A DNA stretch of 64,000 nt, from assembly GCF_030867095.1 (NCBI RefSeq), contig NC_081828.1:220069978-220133977 (forward strand), written 5' to 3'. The stretch's first letter is position 1. Every line of letters starts with the position of its first letter. Positions 32,401-44,029 of this stretch are shown here, piece after piece. The translations under genes and the position numbers were made by a program. The notes below the pieces were generated by a model that was not told where the DNA came from, ran no database searches, and worked only from the letters and a program-made list of their open reading frames with translations. The DNA comes from Alligator mississippiensis. Lineage: Eukaryota; Chordata; Crocodylia; Alligatoridae.

Positions 32401-33429
32401 GTTTGCTGTCCCCTCCAATCTGCTGCATGTTGCATGGGAAGGCTGCCCATGCCACGAGCGTCAGACGTGCCACGGGTTGGCCACAGCTACTTAGGCTAGG
32501 GGCAGACAAATCAGACCCCGTAGGTTATGAGGGAGTGGGTTCTGCCACCCGTCCTCTGCTCGTGACTGCGCGTGCACCGTACAGCAGAGGAAATTTGCCC
32601 CCTGCTCGCCTGGCCCTCTCACCGACGGCTGAGCTGTTGTGGCCGTTCCAGCTGCCGAGGGTGAGCGTGGGCTGTGCTGCCCCGTCCCTTCCACCTGCCT
32701 GCCCCCAGGTTGTCTGCGCAAGCCCTTGTGTGGGAGACTCGAGACTGACCGCGATCCAAGCCCGCCGGACTCCGAAAGGTTGGGTGCCGGTCTGAGAAAT
32801 CGGAGAGAAGCGGGGCTGGCAGGGACGTGAGGTTGGATCAGCACCGTCCAAACCATCCCGTGCAGCCTATCATCTAAACTCTTTGTAAAAGTGCCGTCAG
32901 CCCCGATGCAGTGCAGCCGACGGAGGACGTCTCTCCCACCTGCCCCCCGGGGCACGAACGGGGGACGTGACACGAGGCAAAAGGCAGGAAATTCCAGGCC
33001 GACGAAGGGAAATGCTTTTTTGCGCAACGTGACCGTGCTGCCGCGGAAGCCTCTGGGGCCCTGAGCTGAGCAGGATTCGGAAGGAGATGGGAGGTTGGGG
33101 GGCACCGGCGTCTCCAGAGCCCAGGTCAGGACAGCGGCTGGAAGGGGTGCGGAGGTCCCCGTATGGGGGTCACGTCGGTGTCCAACGGAGAAAGGTGGAT
33201 GAGGCAAAGTGGGGAAGACTGTCCCACGGCTGGGGTTATCGCACATCCGCTGGGCCATCGGGTGCCGGCCTCTGTCGCAGCCAGACATGACCAGGGCCAC
33301 GGGCCTGCCTGAGGCAGGGGGTCCTCCTGTTTGAGGTGGTAAAACAGACAGACGCTCCCAGTCGTCTCCCTCCGCATCGCTCGTTCGTCCTGCGCAGCCT
33401 GTGCTGCAGCGCCCTGGGCTCAGGCTTCA
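32401..33429 (+). other. AGAP3 intron 1, unassigned with CR1 remnants
   Basis: At 32830-32895 the plus strand shows the complement of the CR1 part-C block (ATCAGCACCGTCCAAACCAT). The rest holds no recognised feature. Confidence 0.35.
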
Positions 33430-33770
33430 AGTGATCGCCCTGTTTGGGGGCAGGAAGGGATTTCCCCGCTGCTTAGACTGGTCCGGACTGGGGGGGTTGC
33501 CTTCCTCTGCAGCAGGGCCACGGCCATGGCCTGGGGTCTCTGGAGCGGTTATTAATGAACTTTTATAGACATTGGTCCCCGTGGCCCCCCTGCTTTCTGG
33601 GGGGCAGGGGGATGCCTGGGTCTCTGTTGGGTGACTTGTGTTGTGTTGTTCAGAGGGCTGGTTCGGACAGGGCCGATCCTGCCTCAGGCCAGTCTTGGAC
33701 TGGATGCGACCCTGCATCTCCCTGCCGGCCCCACGGCTCTGGGATCCTGTGCTAGGCGCTGCACGTGCCT
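33430..33770 (+). mobile_element. CR1 tail module, parts B and C
   Basis: Carries GGAAGGGATTTCCCCGCTGC, TTTGCCTTCCTCTGCAGCAG, then GTTCGGACAGGGCCGATCCT and GACTGGATGCGACC. The ORF2-end part is missing. Confidence 0.65.
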
Positions 33771-34779
33771 TCCCTGTTCTCCTTCCCACGCTCCCTGTGC
33801 AACCCTGATCCGGGGTGAAAGTACGGTGTGATGGTGTAACTAAAGTTTGTCGTCATGCATATTCATGAGGGCCTGAGGTAAGCAAAGGTGATTTATCCCT
33901 GGCACAGCTTGTCTCAAAGAAGTGCAGTAGAGCCGTCTCTGCTGGAAGGCCTCGCCTGGGTGTGGGCGACCCTTGGCAGAGAGAGGAGCAGTGAGCGCGG
34001 GTCTGTCGCCAGGAGCCAGGCGGGGGGTCCCGATGGTCTCTGGCCTTCAGACGTACAGGTGGAGGTTGCGCCGGAGACCGTCTGTTGCGCCGAGTGCCGG
34101 ACTCTCCGCTTCCCTCATGTTCTTTTAACAGATTTCTTTTGCAGGCAACTTCTAGATTTGTTTAAAGGAAAAAGGCAAAGCCCCGTTCCGCTTGGATCTG
34201 TTGCACCGAGGCCCCCGAGCACTTCACCTCCCGAGGTTGGATGCGGACAGTTCAGGTCCTTGGGATGGGTACCCGGCCCTGGGGCTTCGGCTGGCGGCCA
34301 GAAATGCACGCACATGGGGCAGCTCCACGGTGTGGCTTCCCGGGTCTCTGAAGGCTGGCCGCTGTCCGAGAAGAGGGGCAGAGGACGGATCAGGCCCCGG
34401 AGAAATGCTCTTCCCTGCAGTGACCGCTCCCTGCCGTTGAGAGACAACCTATCTGCCACCCGCTGTCGACAAGGCTAGAGAAGACCTCTGCACGTGCGGC
34501 AGCTACTTCTGTGGGACCGGCCGTGAGACGACAGGGACAGCCGCGCAGGTTACGCGTCACCAGCTGGGGTGCAGAGAGCTCCAGCCAGCGCCCACTGCCT
34601 GGTCTGGTCCATGGACGGCCTGGCCAGGGCCAGGAGGAGGTTGACTACAAGGTCCCAGGACTTTGCACGGCTCTGGATAGGGTGTGCATAAAATAAAAGG
34701 TGTGGAGAAAAGTGCAGCCAGATCCTCAATAAGGTGGGCCCCTAGTCTGAGGCAGTATATGGTTATATTATATAGTGGT
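33771..34779 (+). other. AGAP3 intron 1, unassigned
   Basis: No exon or repeat was recognised. Around 34125-34190 is a moderately AT-rich stretch, TTCTTTTAACAGATTTC and onward, with a 3-prime splice-site-like look but no good coding frame after it. Confidence 0.35.
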
Positions 34780-35240
34780 TATATTTTCTGTGCTGGTTGC
34801 CCCCATCCCCTCCCGCTCAGGGGGTTTTAAAGCCTTCCCCAGAGGCGCTGGGTGCTGCTGCAGCCCAGGCTGGGGATGGGGATGGGGATGGGGCTGGGCT
34901 GTGCCAATGCTCCTGCTGCACTGACCCCGCAGGGTCCGGGCTGGAGGGTCTTGCCCCTGCACTCATACTGCACTGGGAGCAGGAAGGGATTTCCCCCCTG
35001 CTCAGACTGGTCTGTACCGGGGGGGATTTGCCTTCCTCTAGCAGGGGCACGGCCTCAGCCTGGGCTCTCCTGTGTGTACATTAACAACCTCCTACAGAAG
35101 CAGGACATTGGTGGCCGCGGTGCCCCTGCTTTCCCTGCAGCAAGTGTGGGTGTTAGGTCTGCGCTGTGTCAGGGTTGAGGGTGGTTTTACAAAGAGTTTA
35201 GACTCTGCGTTTATCCCGGGTGGTTTGGACAGGGATCGTA
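34780..35240 (+). mobile_element. CR1 tail module, parts B and C
   Basis: It contains CCAATGCTCCTGCTGCACTG, GGAAGGGATTTCCCCCCTGC, TTTGCCTTCCTCTAGCAGGG and a GGGTGGTTTTACAAAGAGTT block. It ends near TGGTTTGGACAGGGATCGTA, where an antisense copy begins. Confidence 0.65.
34872..34893 (+). other. G-quadruplex-capable tract
   Basis: Consecutive GGGG runs separated by AT give the pattern G4-AT-G4-AT-G4-AT-G4. The same stretch in sister CR1 tail copies lacks this expansion. Confidence 0.5.
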
Positions 35241-35424
35241 GGCTCACGGAGCAGTGGGGCTGGCAGCGAGCCGCAGAGGTCACATCTAGCCCAACCCCGG
35301 CCTAGGGCAAGATCAACCCTGACAGACCAGCCCAGTCCAGACAAACCATCATCTGAACGCTGTGCAAGACGGCGGTCAGCCCTGACCCAGCACAGACATC
35401 ACCCCCGACCTTGGCACGGGGGAA
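35241..35424 (-). mobile_element. CR1 3-prime end, antisense
   Basis: The complement of part C: GGTCACATCTAGCCCAACCC, GATCAACCCTGACAGACCAG and CAGACAAACCATCATCTGAA. It lies head to tail against the sense copy just before it, and a short sense tail (GGTCCCTTCGAGCCC) follows at 35425-35490. Confidence 0.55.
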
Positions 35425-35490
35425 GCAGAGGCTGGACCAGATGTGGCTTCGGGAGGTCCCTTCGAGCCCCGCTCCCCTCTGGTTCAGTAA

Positions 35491-36744
35491 TGTTCTCGTG
35501 GCAGGTTCCCCGTGGCCACCTGGACGGGTTTGGGGTCTGCTGCGATAGAGACCCGTGTTCTGCCCTATCAGTAGTGAACCAGGCCTTGCTTGACCAGGAG
35601 AGTGAAGGGGACAACGTTATTGGCACCCAGCAAAGCTGGGTCTGAGGGGTCCTAGTCCCTGCTCTGAGGAAGGGGGTTTTGCTGGGTGCGGTAGCGGGAA
35701 GAGGAGAGCCCGGTCTCGATCTTGGTCTCCAGTCCCGAGCTCACAGCATGTGAAAGTCTGCACCGATCAGCAGTCCTGGGCATGTTCAGGGCTTGGGAAT
35801 ACGAGGGGGTTTTGGCACATGGGTAAAACCCACCAAACCACAGGCAGGAAATGGCAGTTTTCCGTAATGTGCAAGTCTGCTGAGTCCGGGTGGGATTTTA
35901 GGAGCCCAGAGCAGGGCACTTCCTGCCCCGTGCGGGGCCCGTGCCAGGATCGGGGCCTTGCTGGGAGCCCTGGAGGGGTCGTGGTGCGGGACCATCGGCA
36001 GTTTTGCTGCGTCGGGTACCGCAGTCCTCGCATCAGTGCAACTTGTGAGACGTGTCCAGCTCGGGTTGGCTCCAGGATGACCTGGTGAGCAGGTTTCTTG
36101 ACAGAAATGGCTTTTTGGGACAGATTGCCGTGCAGAGCCCTGGCCGGGATGGCAGGAAGGAAGGTGAGGACATGCTTGGGCAAGAGGCTGATGGACGGAC
36201 GCTGTGAGCAGAGTGAAGGGACTGGAGTTGGCCTGAAACCAAGGCAGGGGGTAGGGCTGCGGTGGTGGCGACAGTGCAGTGGAGCCAGCGAAGGGCCAAA
36301 TGGCCAAGCAAGGAGGAGCAGGAGGGCACGTGGCAGGGCTGCCTGTTGCTCTGCCTCGTGTTTCTCCTCGTTGGGTCCGTGCATCACGCGGGGGAACAAC
36401 CAGGGGTCCTGGGGCACGTGAGCAGGGATGCTGGCTAGCCCCCACGGCCCCAAGACATTTGTAAGGAGCCTTTACCTCTGCACCCTGCATTCAGAGACCA
36501 CCCCCCCCATGCGCCAGGGCTGGCCTCGCCATCGGCCAGTTCAGATTCCTGTGGTCTCGGTCCGAAGCAGCGTCCAGTCCGGCGTCCTGTCCAGGAGGCC
36601 GTGTGCATGGGAGCCCCATCCCCTGTATGTGGCTCCAGGAAAGCGCCCTGAGGACACGGCGAGGTGGGTACCTACGTCCTCCTCCCCTGGGAGCGTGATC
36701 CCCAGAGCTCGGGCACCAGCACTGGTTCAACACACACATGGGTG
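35491..36744 (+). other. AGAP3 intron 1, unassigned
   Basis: No exon or repeat family was recognised. The 228- and 234-codon minus-strand frames overlap each other in different frames and have no domain. Confidence 0.4.
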
Positions 36745-37000
36745 AGGTTTGTACGTAGGATTGTCCTGGCCTCAGCTCCCTCCGCTGGTCCTTGCACTGC
36801 TGTTCTTGCTGTAGGAACCTGGGGTTTCTTCCCTTGAAGGCATTTGTACAGTGTAATTAAGTCACCCTCTCCATTTCCTTCTTGATGAGCTAAACAGATT
36901 GAGCTTGTGCTGTCAGGCATTTCTCTAACCCGTGTCGGTTTTGTGGCTCTTTCCTGGCCTGGCCTGTTTTTCAGCTCCTTTTTTAACTGGGACGTGCGTT
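36745..37000 (-). mobile_element. CR1/L3-like LINE relic, antisense
   Basis: The plus strand shows the antisense blocks AAGGCATTTGTACAGTGTAA, TTAAGTCACCCTCTCC and GAGCTAAACAGATTGAGCTT. The minus-strand peptide is GEGDLITLYKCLQGKKPQV. These correspond to the ORF2 region R-L-R-G-D-L-I-x-x-Y-K of CR1. Confidence 0.6.
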
Positions 37001-38040
37001 CCCAGGGCCTGGGCTCGTCAAACCGAGCGGGGAGGGGGCTGCTGCTTGGTGCAGGGTCTTCAAGAGAAGAGGGAGGTGGTGTCTTTTGGGATTGCTCCCC
37101 ATTTCCTTCCTCTGGCTCATGTGGAGCCTGGTTGATCCAGGCGGCCAGGCGCTCGCTGCCTCATCCCTGCTCAGCTGAATCAGCCTGGAGTCAATTAGAC
37201 CCTCGGGGAGGGCGCGCGTTCTGCTTAGCCAGCTGCTTTCCTGCTCGCGCCGCGATCTCTGCAGAATTGTCCCATTTGCGTGCCTGCGCGTTCCCACTGC
37301 TTCGGAAACCGCGAGGAACGGCTGGGAGGGGGCAGTGGAAAAACTTCTCCTAGTGCCTCATAAGCACAGCGCTGGAGCTCCAGGGGCGTTCCCGGTAGAG
37401 CAGGGCTGGGAATCCTTTTCGACTCCTTGCCTTTGGCATCTTGCTCCTTCCTTTGGCCACCCAGAGTCTGCAGCCCAGGGTCACTGCAGGGGGAGATGCC
37501 CTGGGCCGGCTGGGAGAGGAAGTGCAGGCATGCTACTGAGCCCTTAGACGGGGAGAGCCCGAGAAAATGTCCTGGTCACCGGTTCTCTTCTGTGCCAGCG
37601 GAGCGTGCTGGAGCTCTGGAGCAGCGGTTCTCGGCCTCAAGGCGCCCTGCAGAGCATGCCAGCTCTTAGCTTTCACTCGGGTTTTGGCAATGGAAAATAC
37701 CAGAGCAGTTCTTGTGTTGCAGGCAGCTTGGCCCATGGCAGGGCAGGAGGGTTTTAGCACTCTGGCTCTTCACTGCAGTCTCAGGGTTTGTCTTGGTAGG
37801 GCGTGCAGTTTTGGGGGTCTGGGACAAAATTTGTCAGATCCCAGTCGCACAGCTGTGCACATGGGGAGCCAGGTTTTGGGATGGGTTTGGGGAGCTGAAC
37901 TGGTGGGTTCCAGGCAGTCCAGTGAGTTGAAAGCCGTGCTGTGTAGCCCTGCATCTGCCTGGCCCATGTGGCTTGTGTGTGGGTGTGTAGGGATGAGCTC
38001 CCCTAAAGCTGCTGGTGAAGCCCAAAGCCAGATGTGCCCC
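37001..38040 (+). other. AGAP3 intron 1, unassigned
   Basis: No exon or repeat family was recognised. Confidence 0.4.
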
Positions 38041-38335
38041 ACACTCAAACTAAAGCACTATGCGGACCAGCCACAAAGATGTTCCATATATATATGGAAC
38101 ATCTTTGTGGCTGGTTTTGATGCCAGAAATTGGATGAATGTGTGGGCATGTTACAATTTATAGTGTAATTAACATGTGAATCACATGATAAATGCAATGT
38201 CCTGCAGGGCCCTAAGAGAACAGAATAACTTATGCAACAAGACAGCAACAATAGGAAAAAAAAACAACTTAAAAGGGAATCAGGATATCAGTATAAAACA
38301 GAGACAACCTGAACCATAGCTCAGTCTAGCTTTTT
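38041..38335. mobile_element. AT-rich insert with perfect palindrome (probable MITE)
   Basis: A sharply AT-rich segment lies inside GC-rich intron. It includes the 50-bp palindrome described separately, then TTAACATGTGAATCACATGA and a run of nine A residues near 38260. Terminal repeats and target duplications could not be fixed, so the family is unknown. Confidence 0.4.
38066..38115. repeat. Perfect 50-bp palindrome
   Basis: The 25-nt arms 38066-38090 and 38091-38115 are exact reverse complements with no spacer. The core is CCATATATATATGG and the outer part reads ACCAGCCACAAAGATG. Symmetry stops on both sides at a G/T pair. Confidence 0.97.
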
Positions 38336-38705
38336 TTGCTAATTGACAGCCCAAATAGGAAGGCCTCACAGAGGTTCTGGGAGATTTCCGGGCTCAGGTT
38401 GTGGCGGCCTCAAGAAGGAGGGCATCGCAGAGCCAAGGAGCAGCTGCTGAGAATGACCTTTCACGTGTTTTCACCAAGACTTGGTGCACCGATGTACTTG
38501 GAGGATGTTGCTCTCAGCTGACCTTAGGGGTTGTATGGGGCATGAGGGAGAGGGTGGTGTAGGCCATATCTCCAGCAGCTGGTCAGAGCAGTGTTCCCCG
38601 CTTCCCCAGGGTTTTTCCTCTGCATCCCTGTTCTAACCTCTTCCATGAATAGCCTGGAGCTGCCCCAGCGCCAGCACGGGCAGAGCGGCTGCTGACCACG
38701 GGCTT
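38336..38705 (+). other. AGAP3 intron 1, unassigned
   Basis: Short GC-rich interval; nothing recognised. Confidence 0.35.
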
Positions 38706-38990
38706 CCAGAGCCGGGGGATGCTGACACGGTGGCATGAATTCTCCTGTTCTGCAGGGCCAAGGCCTTTCTTCTGGCACCACGGTCAGTGCTGGACCCTTG
38801 TGGGACCTGCCGTGGAGTCTGGAAGACTCCTGGTCTGGCAGCCACTTCCAGGCAGAGGTCGTGGCCTGCAAGCCAGCGTGGCCTCCAGCCCCGTGTCTGA
38901 TGGCAGGGCCGAGTGCTGATGGCCTGGCAGGGCTGCCTGCCCTCTGAGAGCCAGCTCCATCCTGCCCTGGTCCCAGAATGGCCGTGGCCC
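38706..38990 (+). repeat. Intronic repeat pair, copy A
   Basis: Shares, in order, GAAGACTCCTGGTC, GGCAGAGGTCGTGG, GCCAGCGTGGCCTCCAGCCC, TGATGGCAGGGCCGAGTGCT and GGCAGGGCTGCCTGCCCT with 45965-46225. By eye over 80 percent identical. Family unknown. Confidence 0.75.
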
Positions 38991-40399
38991 ATATCAGCTC
39001 CAGGGACTGAGGTGCTGAGCTGCGAGATGGAGGGGAAGGCGCTGCCCCTGTCCCTGCCAGATGGTACCTGGTAGTTCCTGATAACGGCCCGTAGATGAGC
39101 TGCTCGTCTCACGTGCCTGTGGGGGCCTCCTCCGGCTGTCACAAGGCATCACGGCCGGCCGAGAGCTGCAAATAGACCGAGGCACCGATCCTGGTGGGCG
39201 TTGGAGCAGGGGGAAAGTGAGGAGTCTCTTGAATTCCCATCTGGTGCTTGGGCAGCGCCAGCCAGCTCTGGCGGGTGCCATGGTCATGGCCGGCAGTCCC
39301 ACTAGAGCTGTAGAGCCAGAAACCCTGTTTAAATGGAGTCTTAGATCCCACTGGCATCAACAGCCGTGCCCTTGCCGAGGGAGATTTCTTCCTGCCCCAG
39401 GGCCGGGCCGGTCGTGTGGTGGATGTGCTGCCCAGGGCTGCAGCAGCTCGCCTGCATTGGGGGTGTTGCGAAGAGCACCAGGGCCGAGATGGCATGCGTG
39501 CATTGACTGTGCCATCCATGTGCAATGGGACTGATGTGTGTGTGTCCCCAGCCTGGACTGGAACGTGTGCAGGGGAGACCTAAGTGGGGCTGGCATGCCT
39601 TGGGCCGGCGCTCTGCTGTCGGGAAGGGGAGGCCTCTGCTAGCCAGGCCAAGCCAGAGCCGCTCCTGCGCACCGCAGCTCGGGTGATTTGTTCTGCGAAC
39701 ACAGTCCTTCCTCACAGTGTGCCGGGCGGCGTGACACCCCGCTGTGGTCGGAGCAGCCCCCATGCCAGCAGAGCAGAGAACAGGGAAGCCTCTGGCTCTG
39801 GCTAGTCAAGCCGAGATCCTGGCCATGTAAGGCTGATGCCATGCTCTGGGTGCAGTGGGGGAACCATCGCACATCAGTTTATCTCCTCTCCCATGAACGG
39901 CTGCGATTGCTGGGGCTGGCTATCTGCTCCAATGGCTGTCTGCTCCTGGGGCAGGGGTACGGCGTCCTTCCTTTCCTAGCATTGCTCTTGGGACTGCTGT
40001 TGTGATGCGGGCCTGAGCAGGGACTCTGGCTTGGAGGACACTTGTTTCTTTCACAGCCTCTGGGTCTCTGGGTGTGTGCAGAGGTTGTGCATCCATGAGG
40101 GGAGCCGCGGGCTGCAGGAAGCTGCTGGCAGGTTTGACTGACGTTCCTTCTCCAGCCAGACATCCATTGCTGCGGAGGTGGAAGCGTTAACATGCTCGCT
40201 GCTGCTTATTTGCATTGTCCAGGAACCTCAGCCCTGTCGGGACCTCGGTGTGCCTGGCGCTGTACAGAAACACTAAGCCGCGGCAGTCCAGCAGTGGAGA
40301 GACAACAGCCAGGGAGAGGCAGATGGGGAGGTGTAGAGCTGTTGGGGGCTGCGTGGCATCAGTGGTCTCACCACGTCGGTGGCAGAGCTGTTGGCAGGT
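38991..40399 (+). other. AGAP3 intron 1, unassigned
   Basis: No exon or repeat family was recognised. Confidence 0.4.
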
Positions 40400-40580
40400 T
40401 TTGGTGGGACTAGGAAGGAATTTTTTCCCCTCCTGTTGCTACAAGTGTCACAGGGTTTTTTTCACCTCCCTCCAAGGTGCAGCCAGGCTGGGGATGGGAC
40501 TGGGCTGATCCTGCCTCAGGCAGGGTCGGGCTGGACATGACCTCCTGAGGTCCCTTCCAGCCCCACTGCTTTGTGATTTG
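40400..40580 (+). mobile_element. CR1 tail module, short copy
   Basis: GACTAGGAAGGAATTTTTTC leads to GGGCTGATCCTGCCTCAGGC and GACCTCCTGAGGTCCCTTCC. Only the end of part B and part C are present. Confidence 0.7.
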
Positions 40581-41269
40581 CCAGAAACAAGGATGTTTCA
40601 GTAAGTAAGACGTGTTATGCTGAGAGCCTGCGCTTGAGCTTTCGGCGTGTGCAGGGACAGGGAAGGCTGTCTCAGATGTGGTGCGGGAAGAATTGCCAGG
40701 ATTTCCACCTGCGGGGCTGCGGGGGCCTGTGCAGGTGTGTTGCAGGTGACACCCACGTTGTGCTCTTGGGCATGGGTAGGATGCTGGCAATGCCCGGGGG
40801 ATCGAGACATGGGGGTGTTGGGCAGAGCGAGTCGGAGCTTGGTTTTACCCCTGCACAGCCGGGTCCCGGGTGCATCATCGGGACAGGCCAAGATCAGCAT
40901 TGGGATGAGAAGACGGGTCTGGAGTGGAGCGCAAACCTGGGCAGGATCTGCAGGGAGGCAGCGGTGGGGTTTTGTGTTTGGGGATGAGATGGTCCAGAGG
41001 TCGGGCAGAAGGAGCAGAGACGGGACTGAGGGCAGAGCCTGCGGGATGCCTACAGAGGAGGAGGAGGAGACACTGAAAGTGCCATTGCAGAGCCAGGGCA
41101 GCGATGCAAAGCCAAGGGAGGACGAAATGCCCAGAAAAGTCCGGACGAAGGCAGCTGACGGGTGGGAGGAGATGGGATGAGGGTGCTAACCGCGAGACTG
41201 GCTGCAGGGCTGGTTGCTGGAGACCGGCTCTGCGATGCCCCTGCTTCGCCTGGGGCAGGGCCGGGGTCC
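40581..41269 (+). other. AGAP3 intron 1, unassigned
   Basis: No exon or repeat family was recognised. Confidence 0.4.
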
Positions 41270-41410
41270 GGGTTAACGAAGAGGTTGGACATGGGGTTTG
41301 TCTGGGCTGGTTTGGACGCAGCTGGTCCTGCCTCAGGCAGGCTTGGACCAGACGTGAGCTCTGCGGCTCCCTGCCGGCCCCACGGCTCCGGGACTCTGCG
41401 CGGCCCCATT
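41270..41410 (+). mobile_element. CR1 tail, part C only
   Basis: GGGGTTTGTCTGGGCTGGTT, then CCTGCCTCAGGCAGGCTTGG and a CCACGGCTCCGGGACTCTGC end. Confidence 0.65.
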
Positions 41411-41829
41411 GGGAGGTGCAGGCGCCGAACTGGGGAGCACGGAGGACGGGCTGGAGGGGTGGCAGGCGCTGGTGCTGCGGACGTTGCACGAGCAGGACCT
41501 GGCGGGTCCGGGGCTGCAAGGGGTCAAAGGCAGGTTGTTAAAGGTGGAATAGACGGCTGTGCTTTAGTGCCAGGCAGGGCAATGCTGGGGCTTCGTAGGG
41601 GTCCCAATTAGAGGGGTTTTAGCTCATGTAGCCTGTGGTCCTGGATATTACAGGTCTTTCCTCCTCTCCTCATTACCCCAGTCTTGGGCCGACAAACTTG
41701 CTGACTGCAGCATCTTCCTGCAGGCTCCGGCCTGGATTCGTCCAGAGATGGAGAGTCCGTCACTTCCCCATGGTCCTGTGCTGAATTACCCCCACGGTTC
41801 ACAGTTGGGACCTACTTTTTAATTAGCAT
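41411..41829 (+). other. AGAP3 intron 1, unassigned
   Basis: No exon was recognised. Around 41620-41740 a GTAGCCTGTGGTCCTGG block may be an old SINE. Confidence 0.3.
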
Positions 41830-43310
41830 TTATTTGACTTCAGCTTTCAGTGTTGCCTTTCTCCGCTGGATTGGAAAGCCCTTGAGCCCCCGCGTTTCCT
41901 CCCCGAAGGTGCTAAGAGGCTGTGATCGAGGTGCCTCTCGGTCTTGCTAATAACCTGAACAAATCGCCTAAGTCTCTTGCTGTCCTTGGATCGCATGCAG
42001 TGATCGGGCTCAATGCTCCCGTGCTTCGGTGTCCTGACCCAGGTCCCGTGTGTTTTCACGACTGCTCGGCGCTGGCTGGAGCAAGACCATTGTGTGGCAC
42101 TCGGTCACACTCCTCCCGAAAGGCAAACAGCTTGTATCTGCAGTTACCTTTATCAGCCAGGCCAGCGGTCTCCCCTCCAAAGGCAATCAGTTTGTTTGAC
42201 GAGCCCTGTTTCCCATGAGGCCGTGCTGGCGATAGCAGTTATTTTGTTATCTATTAATTCCTTTATCAATTAAACCTTGTTTCGACTTCTCCGTTATTTT
42301 GTCTGGGAGCAAACTGGGGCCGGGCCGCCTGTTGTGCCTGGGGTCACAGCGCGCGCCCCCTCGTGAGCGTTGGTGTGACATAGGCACTTTCCTGGCGCTC
42401 CAGGAACCTCTCCGTTATTCCCAGTTTTATTGAAAATGCCCATCGGCAGCGGACCAGATGCCCCTCTGCCAGCTCCTCTAGGTCTCTTGCACGGCACCGC
42501 TGCAGCTCGTACTTCCTGGTTGGAAAACATCGATCTCTCGTAGATGCTGACATCCTTCTGAGTTGCTAATAGTCTAGAAAATCGTTTCTTGTTTTCATCG
42601 TCTGCGAGGACGTGGCCCTGCGGTTCCAGATGCAGAGCAGGAGGGCTGGTCGAAGGCTCGTGCTCTCTCGGTGTCCTTATTGGCATTTTTACCATCTCCG
42701 TATTATCGATGTGTATCCTCTCTAGGAAGTTTTGTCTCTAATTCATTGAAAAAGCACTTTCCTGTTGGCTTTAGCACTTTTTTTCCCTCTCATCTTGGGC
42801 TTCCCTTATCAATTTTCGACAGCGCCCAAGTTCTACCGATTGCTGCTTCCTCTTTTGTTTGTTATTTCTTCCTTTTCTAGTTCCTGTTTGTTGCTTTTGC
42901 GTTACTGCTGAATCTGGCCGAGGTTTAAGCCAAGGTCGTCCTTTTTTTACGTGGTGAATTGCGGGTGTTTTGGTTTACCAAAAAGCATTTTTTTTTTTTT
43001 TTTAATTTTCATTCCTGTTTTTTGGTTAATCTTCCCACCCAGTCGGCTTTGCTCACCTGCTCTCCAGCTGTGGGAGGGTTGCACGCTTTGGAGCACCAAG
43101 TAAGTTCACACGCGTACTTGTTGGGACAGCCTTCTCTGTGCCCAGGCCAAATGCAGTCGGGTCTTGATCCGCGGTCCCTAGGCGTCTGCCAGCTCGTCTT
43201 CATCCATCCGAGCGAGGTCCAGCACAGAGTAACCTCCTGTTCCTGCCCCTTTGTGCTAGAAATTCATCGTGCCTCCCAGAGAAGTGGTCTGATGATGCCC
43301 GCCTGAGGGT
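41830..43310 (-). mobile_element. Old CR1/L3-like LINE, antisense
   Basis: At 42145-42280 the plus strand shows CTTTATCAGCCAGGCC, CAGTTTGTTTGACGAGCCCT and TTCCTTTATCAATTAAACCT, the same antisense RT blocks as at 2741-2965. The flanking AT-rich parts, with a GGAGCACCAAGTAAG block at 43091, look like other regions of such an element. A run of about 18 T lies near 42987-43002. No frame survives. Confidence 0.45.
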
Positions 43311-44029
43311 CTGATGTGTGCCCCCAAGGAGAAGTGCCCGCAACCAGGGTTTTCCCTTTCCATGCACAACAGAGAGGTGCTTACAGAGCAACTCACGTTG
43401 TTCTCTGCTTTAATCGAACCTCTCTACCAGACCCTGCGGGAGCCCTCCTGGGCCCGCTGGCTCGCCTTGCGGGGAGCTGGTACCCGCGAGGCCGTGGCCG
43501 ACTGCAGTTCCCGTTGCAAGACCCCCGTGGGTGCCCTCCCGGGCCTGTCAGCTCGCATACAGATCCAGATGGGTCCAGGGCCCCGTGGTTCTGCGCTTGC
43601 CTGTGCCTCGGGAGCAGCGAGGGGCATTTGCGGTGCGGGGCAGCCCCTGTCCTTCCCCCTCCGTGTCCTTTCCGCACCCTGTGACCTTGACACGTGGAAG
43701 TGAACCCGGTTGCAGTCTGGGGTCCCTCTCCTCCATGGTTGGTCCCGGCTGTCATGGATGGGGCTCGCGTGGCTTCCAGTGGTTCCTCCTGATGGGTCCA
43801 GTGGGAGCAGAGGCTGCTTTTCCCCACAGCTGTGCATGCACCTGTGCTCGGTCCGCTGGGTGCCGCGAGGCGCTAGGGGCAGTGGAGCATCCTCTTCCCT
43901 CTGTGCACGGTCAACGGGGGCATGCTTGGCCATGTCGGCGCTGGGCATCTGGAGCTGAGGAGGGCAGGTACGTCCTGGCTGGACGTGCCTGGCTTCCTGC
44001 AGGCTCGGCGAGGCCTCGTGGCATCAGTG
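43311..44029 (+). other. AGAP3 intron 1, unassigned
   Basis: No exon or repeat family was recognised. Frames of up to 228 codons show no domain. Confidence 0.4.

Noticed and set aside
32119..32795. Leu/Cys-rich frame resembling membrane segments
   Set aside because: Produced by the 77-bp CTGCT-rich minisatellite; the period is not a multiple of three and so the peptide does not repeat.
34125..34200. Possible second AGAP3 exon after a TTTTAACAG or TTTTGCAG acceptor
   Set aside because: No downstream frame carries the conserved residues expected after the exon-1 phase-1 boundary (the segment leading into the GTPase-like domain).
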